From NCBI GenBank assembly GCA_963169455.1, contig CAUJDW010000125.1:1-64000 (forward strand): a stretch of DNA of 64,000 nt, read 5' to 3'. Positions within the stretch are counted from its first letter, which is position 1. The number at the start of each line of letters is the position of its first letter. Positions 54,889 through 63,326 of this stretch are shown here, piece by piece. The notes beneath the pieces were generated by a model. That model saw only the letters and a list, made by a program, of their open reading frames with translations. It was not told the DNA's origin and searched no databases. Source of the stretch: Bacteroidota bacterium. GTDB taxonomy: Bacteria > Bacteroidota > Bacteroidia > Chitinophagales > Saprospiraceae. The translations under genes were made by a program, and so were the position numbers.

Positions 54889-55525
54889 TAAAAGAAGGAT
54901 TTCCCAATCCGCAACAACAGTCATGATGGAGCCTGGGTGTTTAATACACCGGGCTCTGTCCTGATAAACAAGTGATTTCCAGAGCGCCGGGGGGCTCCAA
55001 AGCCCGCCCGGCCTCTTATTTTGACTCTGTAGCTGTGGCCGGTTGGAGGCGCCACTGAAATCTGGCCAAACCAATTCTAATCTACTTCGCTCTGGCTTTG
55101 CCCCCCTTGGTTTTATGAAATTCCCCCGGAAAGATGGAACTCATCGCGCTAGGTCAAAAAAACGAAGAAGACGATTTTGTGAAAAAACTATATGTGGGTT
55201 TTTGGAATACATTTTTTATATTTACAAAACCAAAGCCGGTGAGTATACATTAACGGTATTGTTTCAAAGAGCTTTGGCAAACAAATATGCACAAACTTTT
55301 AAGCTCCGGCAGAGCCGGCTCCTGCCCTTACCTTTTCGCCTGCCACAGTTTTCTGATGATTTTCCCCACTTTTTTTTAACTTCACGCTTCAGGAGAAAGC
55401 GCCGGGCCAGGCCGGCGTCCGGGGTGGAAGAGAGACGAGGGAATTGGCAGATAGAGCGGGCCTACTCTCACCCGGCCGCCATTCCAACATGTCAACGCCC
55501 AAGGTGTCAACGTACAAACCGCAAC
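54889..55525. other. Intergenic region after the giant gene
   Basis: 637 bp. A hairpin at 54929-54956 is the likely 3' end of the giant transcript. 55190-55290 is AT-rich. Short direct repeats (tgtcaacg, twice near 55488-55508) precede the next gene. A frame open across this region lacks protein-like sequence before 55526. Confidence 0.5.
54929..54956 (+). terminator. Terminator-like hairpin after the giant gene
   Basis: gagcctgggtgt (54929-54940) pairs with acaccgggctc (54946-54956) with one bulge, loop ttaat, 41 nt after the stop codon. Following sequence is tgtcctg, a weak U-run, so termination may be partial. Confidence 0.5.
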
Positions 55526-56491
55526 ATGCCGACGCACCAGAAACACCACAGCTTGGAATATCAGGTCAAAAGCGCCCTTTTCGGGCTGGCGATAGGCGAC
55601 GCGCTGGGCGTGCCGGTGGAATTCACCGACAGGGCCTGGCTGAAGAAATTCCCGGTGGAGAGCATGCGGGGCCACGGAACCCACGATCAGCCTCCCGGCA
55701 CGTGGTCGGACGACAGTTCGCTGGCCTTCTGCCTGGCGGACAGCCTTTGCTCCGGTTATAACCTCCGCGATATGGCCGATAAGTTCCTCGCCTGGTACCG
55801 GGATGGAACGTGGACGCCCTTTGGAGAAGTATTCGACATTGGCAACAACACGCTCACCGCCATAGAGCGGCTTTCCAATCCCGCCCTGCCGCCCGAACTG
55901 GCCGGGGGCATGGATGAGCGCAGCAATGGAAACGGCTCCCTGATGCGCATCCTGCCGCTCCTGTTTTATATCCGCGATAAGCCCATAGCGGAGCGCTTCC
56001 AGGCCTGCAGCGAAGTGTCGGGCCTGACGCATGGGCACTTTCGCTCCGTGTTCAGTTGCTTTATGTACCTGGAAATCGCCCGCTTCCTGTTGCTGGGCAA
56101 AACCATTGCAGATGCCTGCCACGAGGCGGTTTTCCTCGTCCGGGAATTTGCCGAAGCGCAGCAGTTCAACCGCAAGGAATTATCCTATTTCACCCGCATC
56201 CTCGGAGAAAAGCTGCCGGAAGTACAGGAGGACAATATCTACAGCTCGGGCTATGTCCTGCACACCCTCGAAGCCGCCCTGTGGTGCCTGCTGACGACGG
56301 GCAGCTACCCCGAAGCTGTGCTCAAAGCCGTCAACCTGGGCGAAGACACCGACACCACCGGCGCCGTAACCGGCGGCCTGGCAGGGCTGGCATACGGCCT
56401 CGACAGCATACCCAAAAAATGGCTGGAACAACTGGCCCGCCGGCAGGATATCGAAGTGCTGTGCCGAAGGCTTGCCGCCGCCCCGGGATGA
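55526..56491 (+). CDS. ADP-ribosylglycohydrolase (DraG family)
   Basis: 321 aa from the ATG at 55526; upstream in-frame sequence does not resemble the family. Conserved Mg-binding motifs: GLAIGDALGVPVEF, TWSDDSSLAFCLADSL, NGNGSLMRILPL and GEDTDTTGAVTGGLAGLAYG, covering both metal-binding clusters. It removes ADP-ribose from proteins or nucleic acids. It has no obvious partner ADP-ribosyltransferase in the window. Convergent with the C25 protease gene. Confidence 0.92.
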   Translation: MPTHQKHHSLEYQVKSALFGLAIGDALGVPVEFTDRAWLKKFPVESMRGHGTHDQPPGTWSDDSSLAFCLADSLCSGYNLRDMADKFLAWYRDGTWTPFGEVFDIGNNTLTAIERLSNPALPPELAGGMDERSNGNGSLMRILPLLFYIRDKPIAERFQACSEVSGLTHGHFRSVFSCFMYLEIARFLLLGKTIADACHEAVFLVREFAEAQQFNRKELSYFTRILGEKLPEVQEDNIYSSGYVLHTLEAALWCLLTTGSYPEAVLKAVNLGEDTDTTGAVTGGLAGLAYGLDSIPKKWLEQLARRQDIEVLCRRLAAAPG

Positions 56492-56529
56492 GCAACCCTG
56501 CCCCGTCCGCCTGGCCAACCAGATAAATC

Positions 56530-56596
56530 CTCGCTGCGCTCAGCCGGGTAAAAAACCAGGAACCTGCCCGTGCTCGCTACGATCAACCGGGTAAAA
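56530..56596. repeat. Direct repeat between convergent genes
   Basis: CTCGCTGCGCTCAGCCGGGT (56530-56549, running on into aaaa) and CTCGCTACGATCAACCGGGT (56573-56592, into aaaa) differ at three positions and are 43 bp apart. Short dispersed-repeat style sequence in a 143-bp gap between convergent genes. Confidence 0.55.
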
Positions 56597-56634
56597 CTTC
56601 TTACCCTGGAACCTCCTGGGCTCTGCCAACTGCC

Positions 56635-59600
56635 CTACTGCCTGGCCACCTGAACCGCCCGCACCAGGTTTTCCGTTTTCAGCACAACGACATATCTGCC
56701 TGCCGGCAGCTGGCTCATGTCCAGCGGCAACTGGAAAACGGCCTGCCCGCGAAGAGCCGGCGGCGCCAGCTGCCGCAGCACCAGGCCTTGTGCGTCGGCC
56801 AGGTAAAGCGCTGCCTGCTGCGCCCGCGGCAGGGCATAAGTGATGACGGCCCTTTCGCGAACAGGGTTGGGATACACCTGCAGGCCGGGCTGTTCTGCCT
56901 GAAGCCCGGGCGCCGCGCTCACCACGGTGGTATCCTCCGGAATTTCGTGAGGCGGCAGTATGACTTCATCCAGCCAGGCGGCGTCCTGTCCGGCGCTGAT
57001 GATATCATCTTTTTTATAGAGCCAGCGGAAAGCATGTTCGCCGGGCTCCACATCGTAGGATGCCTCTTCCCAGCCCGATTCTCCCGACCATAAGCCCATT
57101 TCTTCACCGTCGATGTAAAAGAAAAGGAAATCCCAGTCGGCCTCGCTGGACAAGCGCCGGCGGAAGGCGATGAAGCCCGGCTCCGTCACCTTGAGGTGCA
57201 GGTTCAGCTCGGAGGACTCGTTGTCGTCCACTTCGCCGGACTGCAGGCAATAGGCGCCTTCGTAGGGCTCCTGGGTGGTGTAAAACCAGGGGTTTACACC
57301 GTCTGCCTGCCAAAGCAGGGTATCGAGTGTTTCCGTTTCAAAATCCTCCACCAGCAGGTTGAGCAGCAGGGCGGGTTCGGCCTGAGCGCCGTAGGGCGCC
57401 GCCGACAATTGGTAGAAGAGCTGCGCAAGGGATGCGACGGGCGCATCATCCGAAACCTGGAGGGTGAAGCTGGCCGTGGCCTGGCTTTCGATGCTTCCCA
57501 GGCTTACCGGGCCGCTCTCAACGCTGAGGAATGGGCTGCTGCTGGCCAGGCTGGCTATGGCTTCCGGGGAAGGGCTGTGTCCGGTATTGTGGTTTTCGAC
57601 GAGCAGCAGGGCCGTTTCGCCGGGCTCCAGCCGGCCGTTGCCATTGCCGCCGGCGCTGTCGTCGATGGTGATCGCCCTGGCCTCCAGCCTGGGCGCATCG
57701 GCCCGGATTTTTAACACCTTTTGCCAGTTGTGGCCCATGGTGTCTTTTGCTTCCACCAGAAATTCCAGGGCCAGCTGGTCGGGGATGCTGTCGGCAAGCA
57801 GGAACCGGAAAATAGCGGCTTCGCTGCGCTGCAGGCTGTCCGGCAGGTCGCCCCACTCGAAAGTATCGGCAAGCAGCGTTACGTATTCGCTGGTGGTGCT
57901 CAGCGTGGTGCGCAGGGCGCGCGCGGTGTCCAGGCCTACATTGGCCAGGGTGAGGCCCAGCTCGATCATTTCCCCGTAATCGGCGCGCTGGTTGGCGTTG
58001 CCGCTTTCATCGTGGATGGAATAGGCCGCCACCGTAACGAAAGGCCCTTCTGCCGGGCTGACTTCCACCGCTCCCTGATAGGGCAGGTAATTGTAAGCCG
58101 TCACGGTCACTGTGAGGGGGCTGGGAAAACCGAGGGCCTCGAACTCCAGGAGGGCCGTGCTGTCTTCCCCCACCAGGGCGTAGGCGATGTTTCGGCCCTC
58201 GTGGTACAGGCCTACGAGAGCGCCTTCAACCGGGCATTCGACCAGCAGTTGGCTGGTTCCCAGAAATACCTGGGTGGCGTGGCTGGCCAGCAGGGTGTCC
58301 GGTGTTTTTGTCCACAACACCACCGAAGGGTCGCCGAAGATATTCCAGGTATCCATCATCTCTTCCCCCGCAGGGCCATAGGCGTCGATCATGGATGCCC
58401 CGCCGTGCGCTACGATGCTGCCGATCGAATGCCGGATGGCGTAAGCGCCCGATTCGGTGATGAGCTTGTTCATTTCGTCCTGTCCTTCCATAGGCGGTGA
58501 CCAGCTTTGGAGGATGCTGGAGAAGCAGCCGCCGATGCCGCCTGCCGGCAGCCCGGTATTTTCATCCACCGCTCTTATCCAGGCGTCGCCGAGGCATGGG
58601 CCGGCGCCGAAGTCATTCTGGAAATCCCCTACGCAACAGGCTACGACGATCATGAAGGGATAAGCGCCTGTATTGGCCAGTTGATCAACGGCTGCGGTGT
58701 TGTAGTTTCCCGTCGACAGGCCGTCATGGCCGCCGTGGCCGGTGTAGTTGATCAGGCTGGCGCCGGCTTCAATGGCCGCGTTGATGCCGGCGGCCAGGGG
58801 TTCGCCCTGCTCATCTGCGGTATGGCTGCCGGGGGTGGGGGAGTGCTGGGCCTGGTCGCCCTGATAAAACTCGTAAACATCGGAAAAGCCGTAATCCAGC
58901 AGGCCGTCCTTGATATTGTTGAGATGCTCGAAATCGAATTCGTCGTCATCACCCGGCCCTTCCGAGGAGCCTATGCCAATGGCCGTGCCGAACCATGCCG
59001 GGTTGTCCATGCCGGGCGCCCGCTCGTAGATCATATTGCGATCCACCATCAATTGTACCTGCCCGGCGTTTTCAGCATTGAAGCGCCCCACAAAAAACTC
59101 GGGATAATGGTCGTCGCCGGCCTGGTAAGCGTAACAATGGTCGCAGGCATTGTTGAACGGCGTCTGATCGGTGGGCACGGCCTGTTCATCGCCCACGATC
59201 AGCAGGTAGGTGAGCCCCTTTTCGGCGTAATACTGGCTCAGGAAGCTTTTCAATTCCGCAGCCGTGCTGCCGATGCCGGACATGAGGGCCACTTCGGTGG
59301 GGATGCCCTTCTGGTTTTTCCATGCGGCGAGGGGCTCGATGAGGGGTAGGTAGGCTTCTGTAGTAATGATGAGCATATTGCCCAGTTCGCCAACCTGCCC
59401 GTAGCGGCCGGAGCTGCCGTAATTGATGAAGCGCTTCTGGTAGAGCAGGTGAAAGGGTTCGGGCGCCGGTTTTGAGGTGATGCGTTCGCTTCCCCCGGCA
59501 GTTTCATCGGCTTCGAATGCGATGGATACCGTTATTTCGTCATAAACCCGCATCACTCGTTGAACGGGGTTGTAACGGATAGGGTAAAACAAGGCGGTTT

Positions 59601-60054
59601 GCCCCCGGTAATCGCGGAAAGTAAAGGGTGCGCGCAGGCTTACCGGCGATTGGGGGTAAAATTCGTCCTGCTGGTAGAGGCTGCTGAAGGAATAGGGTAC
59701 GGCGTCGGGGCTGGTGTCCCTGTAAAGGTTGCCTTTGGATGGCGCCAGCAATACGCCTTCGTAGTCGGTGTACGCAGCATTTTCCACCCTGAACTTCGCC
59801 CGGGCGCCCGGGGGCAGGATAAAGGAAACGGACAGTTGCGGCACTTCGGGCGCTCCTTCCCGCAGCAGGGGTGTTGCATCGGGAATGATGGCCAGTATGG
59901 CTTCTCCCAATGGCGTAGCCACCGTTCGGGTTTCGAAACCGGCCAGGCTGAGGCGCAGGGTGATGGCGTTTTCCTGCTGGCTGACGAGGCTTATTTGCTG
60001 GGCGAAAGCGAAGGTGGCCGACATCGCCAGGACAAGAGACAGGATGCTTTTCAT
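56635..60054 (-). CDS. C25 (gingipain-like) cysteine protease with T9SS sorting domain
   Basis: 1,139 aa. Signal peptide ~1-19. A propeptide-like region follows to ~215. The catalytic domain (~220-600) has His440 in YTGHGGHDG and Cys473 in VVACCVGDF (Cys474 is adjacent), 33 residues apart, as in the gingipains; the sequence around NYTGHGG and the AC-x-x-GDF segment is family-typical. Beta domains follow, then a cleaved-adhesin/MAM-like domain (~960-1040: YCLQSGEVDDNESSELNL … WDFLFFYIDGEEMG). The C-terminus is a T9SS sorting domain (LQVYPNPVRERAVITY). It is a secreted, surface-bound protease. Confidence 0.9.
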   Translation of the reverse strand: MKSILSLVLAMSATFAFAQQISLVSQQENAITLRLSLAGFETRTVATPLGEAILAIIPDATPLLREGAPEVPQLSVSFILPPGARAKFRVENAAYTDYEGVLLAPSKGNLYRDTSPDAVPYSFSSLYQQDEFYPQSPVSLRAPFTFRDYRGQTALFYPIRYNPVQRVMRVYDEITVSIAFEADETAGGSERITSKPAPEPFHLLYQKRFINYGSSGRYGQVGELGNMLIITTEAYLPLIEPLAAWKNQKGIPTEVALMSGIGSTAAELKSFLSQYYAEKGLTYLLIVGDEQAVPTDQTPFNNACDHCYAYQAGDDHYPEFFVGRFNAENAGQVQLMVDRNMIYERAPGMDNPAWFGTAIGIGSSEGPGDDDEFDFEHLNNIKDGLLDYGFSDVYEFYQGDQAQHSPTPGSHTADEQGEPLAAGINAAIEAGASLINYTGHGGHDGLSTGNYNTAAVDQLANTGAYPFMIVVACCVGDFQNDFGAGPCLGDAWIRAVDENTGLPAGGIGGCFSSILQSWSPPMEGQDEMNKLITESGAYAIRHSIGSIVAHGGASMIDAYGPAGEEMMDTWNIFGDPSVVLWTKTPDTLLASHATQVFLGTSQLLVECPVEGALVGLYHEGRNIAYALVGEDSTALLEFEALGFPSPLTVTVTAYNYLPYQGAVEVSPAEGPFVTVAAYSIHDESGNANQRADYGEMIELGLTLANVGLDTARALRTTLSTTSEYVTLLADTFEWGDLPDSLQRSEAAIFRFLLADSIPDQLALEFLVEAKDTMGHNWQKVLKIRADAPRLEARAITIDDSAGGNGNGRLEPGETALLLVENHNTGHSPSPEAIASLASSSPFLSVESGPVSLGSIESQATASFTLQVSDDAPVASLAQLFYQLSAAPYGAQAEPALLLNLLVEDFETETLDTLLWQADGVNPWFYTTQEPYEGAYCLQSGEVDDNESSELNLHLKVTEPGFIAFRRRLSSEADWDFLFFYIDGEEMGLWSGESGWEEASYDVEPGEHAFRWLYKKDDIISAGQDAAWLDEVILPPHEIPEDTTVVSAAPGLQAEQPGLQVYPNPVRERAVITYALPRAQQAALYLADAQGLVLRQLAPPALRGQAVFQLPLDMSQLPAGRYVVVLKTENLVRAVQVARQ

Positions 60055-60066
60055 ATAACAGATGAC

Positions 60067-60741
60067 TTATTGTTTGATGACTTTTTCCCGGAAGATTATC
60101 CTCCCCTGCGCAGAGCCGGCCAGCCAGTAGGCGCCCGGGGGCAGGGTTGCCAGGCCGAGTTGAGCTTCGGTGGAAGGCGGTACGGACAGCTCCCGGGCAA
60201 GTTGTCCGGCGCTGTTGAAGAGCTTTAGGTTCAGCGTTTGGGGCCAGGGGTTGAAAAGCCTGGCCAGTTCGCCGCAGGGGTTCGGGCCGAAGCGGAGCGC
60301 TGCAAGGCCCGGTTCGCCGGACGATGTCAGCCCGGCCTGCACGATGAAGCTCACCCACTGGTAGCTGTCCGGGCCGCCGGTGGGGTACACGCGAAAACGG
60401 AAAACGCCCAGCCCCGGCTGGCCGTTGGGGAAGATGTCGAGCCGCAGATAACCCGATCCGCCCTGGCTGATGGGCCACATGTCGCCGGAAGCCGGAATGA
60501 GCCCGTAGCAGTATTGGTTGTCGCAAAGCTCCACTTCCCATCCTTCGGGATAGTTGCTTTCCACCCTGCGCCAGGAAAGCGCCAGGCTGCCCTCCGTTTC
60601 ATTGAGGATGTCGACCTGGAAGAGGTTGTGGATATCCGTTTCGGCCTGGGCTTCCAGTAAGGAATCCGGCTGCAGGGAGAACAACTGGCTCTGAACGCTT
60701 AGGCCGGCCAGGCAGAACAATAGGGTGGAAAACAGGCGCAT
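60067..60741 (-). CDS. Secreted protein with T9SS-type C-terminal domain
   Basis: 224 aa from the ATG at 60741, which begins the signal peptide (MRLFSTLLFCLAGLSVQS). The mature part has an Ig-like beta region (FQVDILNETEGSLALSWRRV … VFRFRVYPTGG) with two Cys likely in a disulfide. The end (LRFGPNPCGELARLFNPWPQ … LPPGAYWLAGSAQG) is sorting-domain-like. It lies 12 bp upstream of the C25 protease gene in the same direction, so the two are co-transcribed, this gene first. It may be a companion or inhibitor of the protease; function unknown. Confidence 0.7.
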   Translation of the reverse strand: MRLFSTLLFCLAGLSVQSQLFSLQPDSLLEAQAETDIHNLFQVDILNETEGSLALSWRRVESNYPEGWEVELCDNQYCYGLIPASGDMWPISQGGSGYLRLDIFPNGQPGLGVFRFRVYPTGGPDSYQWVSFIVQAGLTSSGEPGLAALRFGPNPCGELARLFNPWPQTLNLKLFNSAGQLARELSVPPSTEAQLGLATLPPGAYWLAGSAQGRIIFREKVIKQ

Positions 60742-60842
60742 CGGCTGAGGTTTAGCATTGCCGCAGTAATAATAGGAAATTGCCGCCGTGTTTGCGCTCA
60801 CCCCCGGGCATTCTTTCGCAACAGGGCTGACAGAAGGAGGGC

Positions 60843-61952
60843 TCACAGGATTTCGATCCCCATGCGCGCCATATCGGCAACAAAACGCTCCGGCTCTACG
60901 ATCTGCCCCTGGAACCACAACCCGGGCCGGCGGGCCGTGCCGTCGAGGTACTGCAACAAGGCCGCCACGGCCGGAATGGCGGTGAGGACATAGCTGTCCT
61001 GGTGCGATAATTGCATTCTAAAAGTTTTGTGCGCACCCTGGCGAAGCCCGCTTGCTTCCAGCACCAGCCGGGCAAGGAATGGTGGTTTGCAGAAGCGCAG
61101 GCTCCACCAGAACAGGCCTGTCAGCGCCGGATGCCAGCGGGCAGGCAACAACTTAAAGCCCATTATTAGAAGAGGGAGCACCACGTAATCGGTGACGGGG
61201 TTGAAGCCGGAAATGAAGACCCCGGCTTCCTGCAGGTCCGGGTTCAGGCCCGGCACGATGCTCAGTTCTTCAAAGTACATGGGCGCGCAATCCATCCTGC
61301 CGATGGGGGCGCCGAAATCATAGGGGTAGGTTTTCCAGGCGGATGGTTCTATCCATTTGCCATTCAGGAAGATTTTGTTGGAGTAGTGTTTCAATTCTTC
61401 CACGAACTCCTCCCTGGTTCCGGCCGTGACATCCATGGCGGCCCAGTCCACCTTCAGGGCGGCATATATGCTGGCTTTTTGCAGGGTGTCGAACTGCAGG
61501 GCGGCGTAGCGGGCCAGTGCGGCGAGGATGCCCGGGTGGAAACCGCCATCAGTAATGAAACACCGCTTTTCCGATTCGATGAAAGGCTTCCACTTCCGCA
61601 GGGCTTCCAGTTTCTGTGGAGCGGAGAGCTGTATATCGAAATAGTCGGCGCCGGCCTGCAGGCAGGCTTCAGCCGCCTGCCCGGCGTATTGGATGGCGCC
61701 GGCGGCAACGATCAGCAGTTGAAAACCCTTTAATGCTGCCTCGAGAGCCTTCTGGTCGCTCAGGTCGAGGGCAAGAGCGGATAGAGCCGCCCGGGGATGG
61801 GCCTCCTGCAACCGGTTCACGGCAGCCTGGGCCTTTTCAAGGTTTCTGCCCGCAATGATGAGTTCAACATCTGCCTTTTCCAGTAAAAGGTAATCGGCAA
61901 TGGGATAACCGGCATTTCCATAACCGCCGGCGAGGAGTATCTTTGTTGGCAT
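60843..61952 (-). CDS. Saccharopine-dehydrogenase-like NAD(P)-binding protein
   Basis: 369 aa. A Rossmann start [20 protein letters not shown] and the second strand [13 protein letters not shown] are followed by [20 protein letters not shown] and [10 protein letters not shown], as in saccharopine dehydrogenase/trans-acting enoyl-reductase-like proteins. The C-terminal half is less conserved. The substrate is unknown; eukaryotic and bacterial homologues act in lysine metabolism or are lipid-associated. It ends 101 bp from the start of the next minus-strand gene (60741) and so may be upstream in the same unit. Confidence 0.8.
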   Translation of the reverse strand: MPTKILLAGGYGNAGYPIADYLLLEKADVELIIAGRNLEKAQAAVNRLQEAHPRAALSALALDLSDQKALEAALKGFQLLIVAAGAIQYAGQAAEACLQAGADYFDIQLSAPQKLEALRKWKPFIESEKRCFITDGGFHPGILAALARYAALQFDTLQKASIYAALKVDWAAMDVTAGTREEFVEELKHYSNKIFLNGKWIEPSAWKTYPYDFGAPIGRMDCAPMYFEELSIVPGLNPDLQEAGVFISGFNPVTDYVVLPLLIMGFKLLPARWHPALTGLFWWSLRFCKPPFLARLVLEASGLRQGAHKTFRMQLSHQDSYVLTAIPAVAALLQYLDGTARRPGLWFQGQIVEPERFVADMARMGIEIL

Positions 61953-62104
61953 GGGGCTGAGTTTTTGGGCTAGCCCCGGGCTGGTTTCCCTGATATTGCA
62001 AAAGATCAGCCACCCCGTGGCGGGCCTGTACGAGAAATCGGAAGAGCACCTTAACTTTAACTTCCTGTTGAAAGCAAATTACAAAACATTCAAACACCCG
62101 GCTT

Positions 62105-62725
62105 ATGAACCTTCACCTGTTTTTTGCGTTGCTCCTGGCTTTTTCGGCCGCCGGGCTGGCCGCTCAGGATGCAGCAGGCCCGCTCCATAACAGTACGCCC
62201 AGCCTGCCATACTACCAGATTCCGGACTATCCGGCGGCTTACACCCCTGAGGCCGTCGCCGCACGGATGGTCGACGGGCTGGGCTTCCGCTACTACTGGG
62301 CCACCGAAGGCCTGCGTGCTGAAGACCTGGCCTTCCGCCCCAACGAATCGGCCCGCACCACGGAGGAAACCCTGCAGCACATCCACGGGCTTTCCACCCT
62401 TATCCTCAATGCTTGCTTGCAGAGAGCCAACGAAAGCCAGGGGGAAAGCGCCCCGTTATCCTTTGAACAACTCCGCAGAACGACGCTGGAAAACCTCAAA
62501 ATGGCCGCCGATAAACTACGAACCAGCCCGGCAGGCGCCCTGGCGGATTACAATATCGTCTTCCAACGCGGCGAAGCCACCCGCGAATTCCCCTTCTGGA
62601 ACCTGATCAACGGCCCCATTGCCGATGCCATCTGGCATACCGGGCAGGTGGTGTCTTTCCGGCGCTCATCCGGCAACCCGATCAATCCGAAGGTGAGCGT
62701 GTTTAGTGGGAAGTTGGTGGAGTGA
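62105..62725 (+). CDS. Secreted DinB-family protein
   Basis: 206 aa. Signal peptide 1-20 (MNLHLFFALLLAFSAAGLAA). A four-helix DinB/YfiT-like body follows, with metal-ligand candidates His in TEETLQHIHGLS and DAIWHTGQVVSFRR; the second is the typical C-terminal H-x3-Q-x-x-x-x-R signature. Most DinB proteins are cytoplasmic, so an export signal is notable. It is transcribed divergently from the saccharopine-dehydrogenase-like gene. Enzymatic function unknown. Confidence 0.75.
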   Translation: MNLHLFFALLLAFSAAGLAAQDAAGPLHNSTPSLPYYQIPDYPAAYTPEAVAARMVDGLGFRYYWATEGLRAEDLAFRPNESARTTEETLQHIHGLSTLILNACLQRANESQGESAPLSFEQLRRTTLENLKMAADKLRTSPAGALADYNIVFQRGEATREFPFWNLINGPIADAIWHTGQVVSFRRSSGNPINPKVSVFSGKLVE

Positions 62726-62737
62726 CCAGGGCTGTCC

Positions 62738-62859
62738 CGAACCGGGATTTTTCGGATTATCGGATTGCCAGGATTCTGATTACCCTGATTGGATTCCGGC
62801 ATACAGGCAGCTTGCTGCCCCAATCCCGGCAATCCGCTAATCCTTTGAATCCCGGTTCG
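62738..62859. repeat. Long imperfect hairpin element (122 nt)
   Basis: Left arm 62738-62775 and right arm 62822-62859 pair along about 38 bp with few mismatches (outer 12 bp perfect: cgaaccgggatt/aatcccggttcg; inner ggattatcggattgcc opposite ggcaatccgctaatcc). The centre has a second small hairpin ggcag-cttg-ctgcc. It fills the gap between convergent genes. Confidence 0.7.
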
Positions 62860-62873
62860 AAACAGCAGGGGCA

Positions 62874-63326
62874 TTACCACACCACTTCCACCGCAACCTC
62901 CCTTCCCTGAAACTTTACCTTTTCCCCGGCCTGCTTCCCGAGCAAGGCCTGCCCGAGTGGGGAGGACATGGACAAGGCAAAAAATATTTTGCCATCCATT
63001 TCAACTTTGCCCAGGGGCGCCGAAAAAAAATACAGCCCTTCATTGATTCGCACCAGGCTGCCGGCCTCTACGCGTCGGCGGGCCTGTTCCGGCTGTATGG
63101 TTTCCAGCAGCCGGCGGTTGGCCATGGCGGCGGCCAGTTGGCGGGCGTATTTGTCCTTTTCGGCCTGCATCATGGCCCGGCCGGTTTCGTACTTGTCGCC
63201 GGCGCTGCTCCTGGTTTCCTCGTTGGCGGCGGCCTGGGCATCAGCCATGGCGCGCTGCAGGCCGTCGATGGACTGTTGCAACTGTTCCAGGCAGCAGGCG
63301 TGGAGGCGGATTTTCAGGTCAGTCAT
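62874..63326 (-). CDS. GreA/GreB-like transcript-cleavage/elongation factor-family protein
   Basis: 150 aa. Helical N-terminal part (LEQLQQSIDGLQRAMADAQA … DKYETGRAMMQAEKDKYARQ) like the coiled coil of Gre factors, then a C-terminal FKBP-like domain ending LSMSSPLGQALLGKQAGEKV. Shorter than GreA (~158) and with an atypical N-terminus. It likely acts on RNA polymerase. Its start overlaps the stop of the OPT-family gene (ATGACTGA). Confidence 0.85.
   Translation of the reverse strand: MTDLKIRLHACCLEQLQQSIDGLQRAMADAQAAANEETRSSAGDKYETGRAMMQAEKDKYARQLAAAMANRRLLETIQPEQARRRVEAGSLVRINEGLYFFSAPLGKVEMDGKIFFALSMSSPLGQALLGKQAGEKVKFQGREVAVEVVW

Noticed and set aside
55043..55525. N-terminal extension of the ADP-ribosylglycohydrolase
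   Set aside because: The in-frame extension is basic and low in protein pattern, while the family N-terminus starts near the ATG at 55526.
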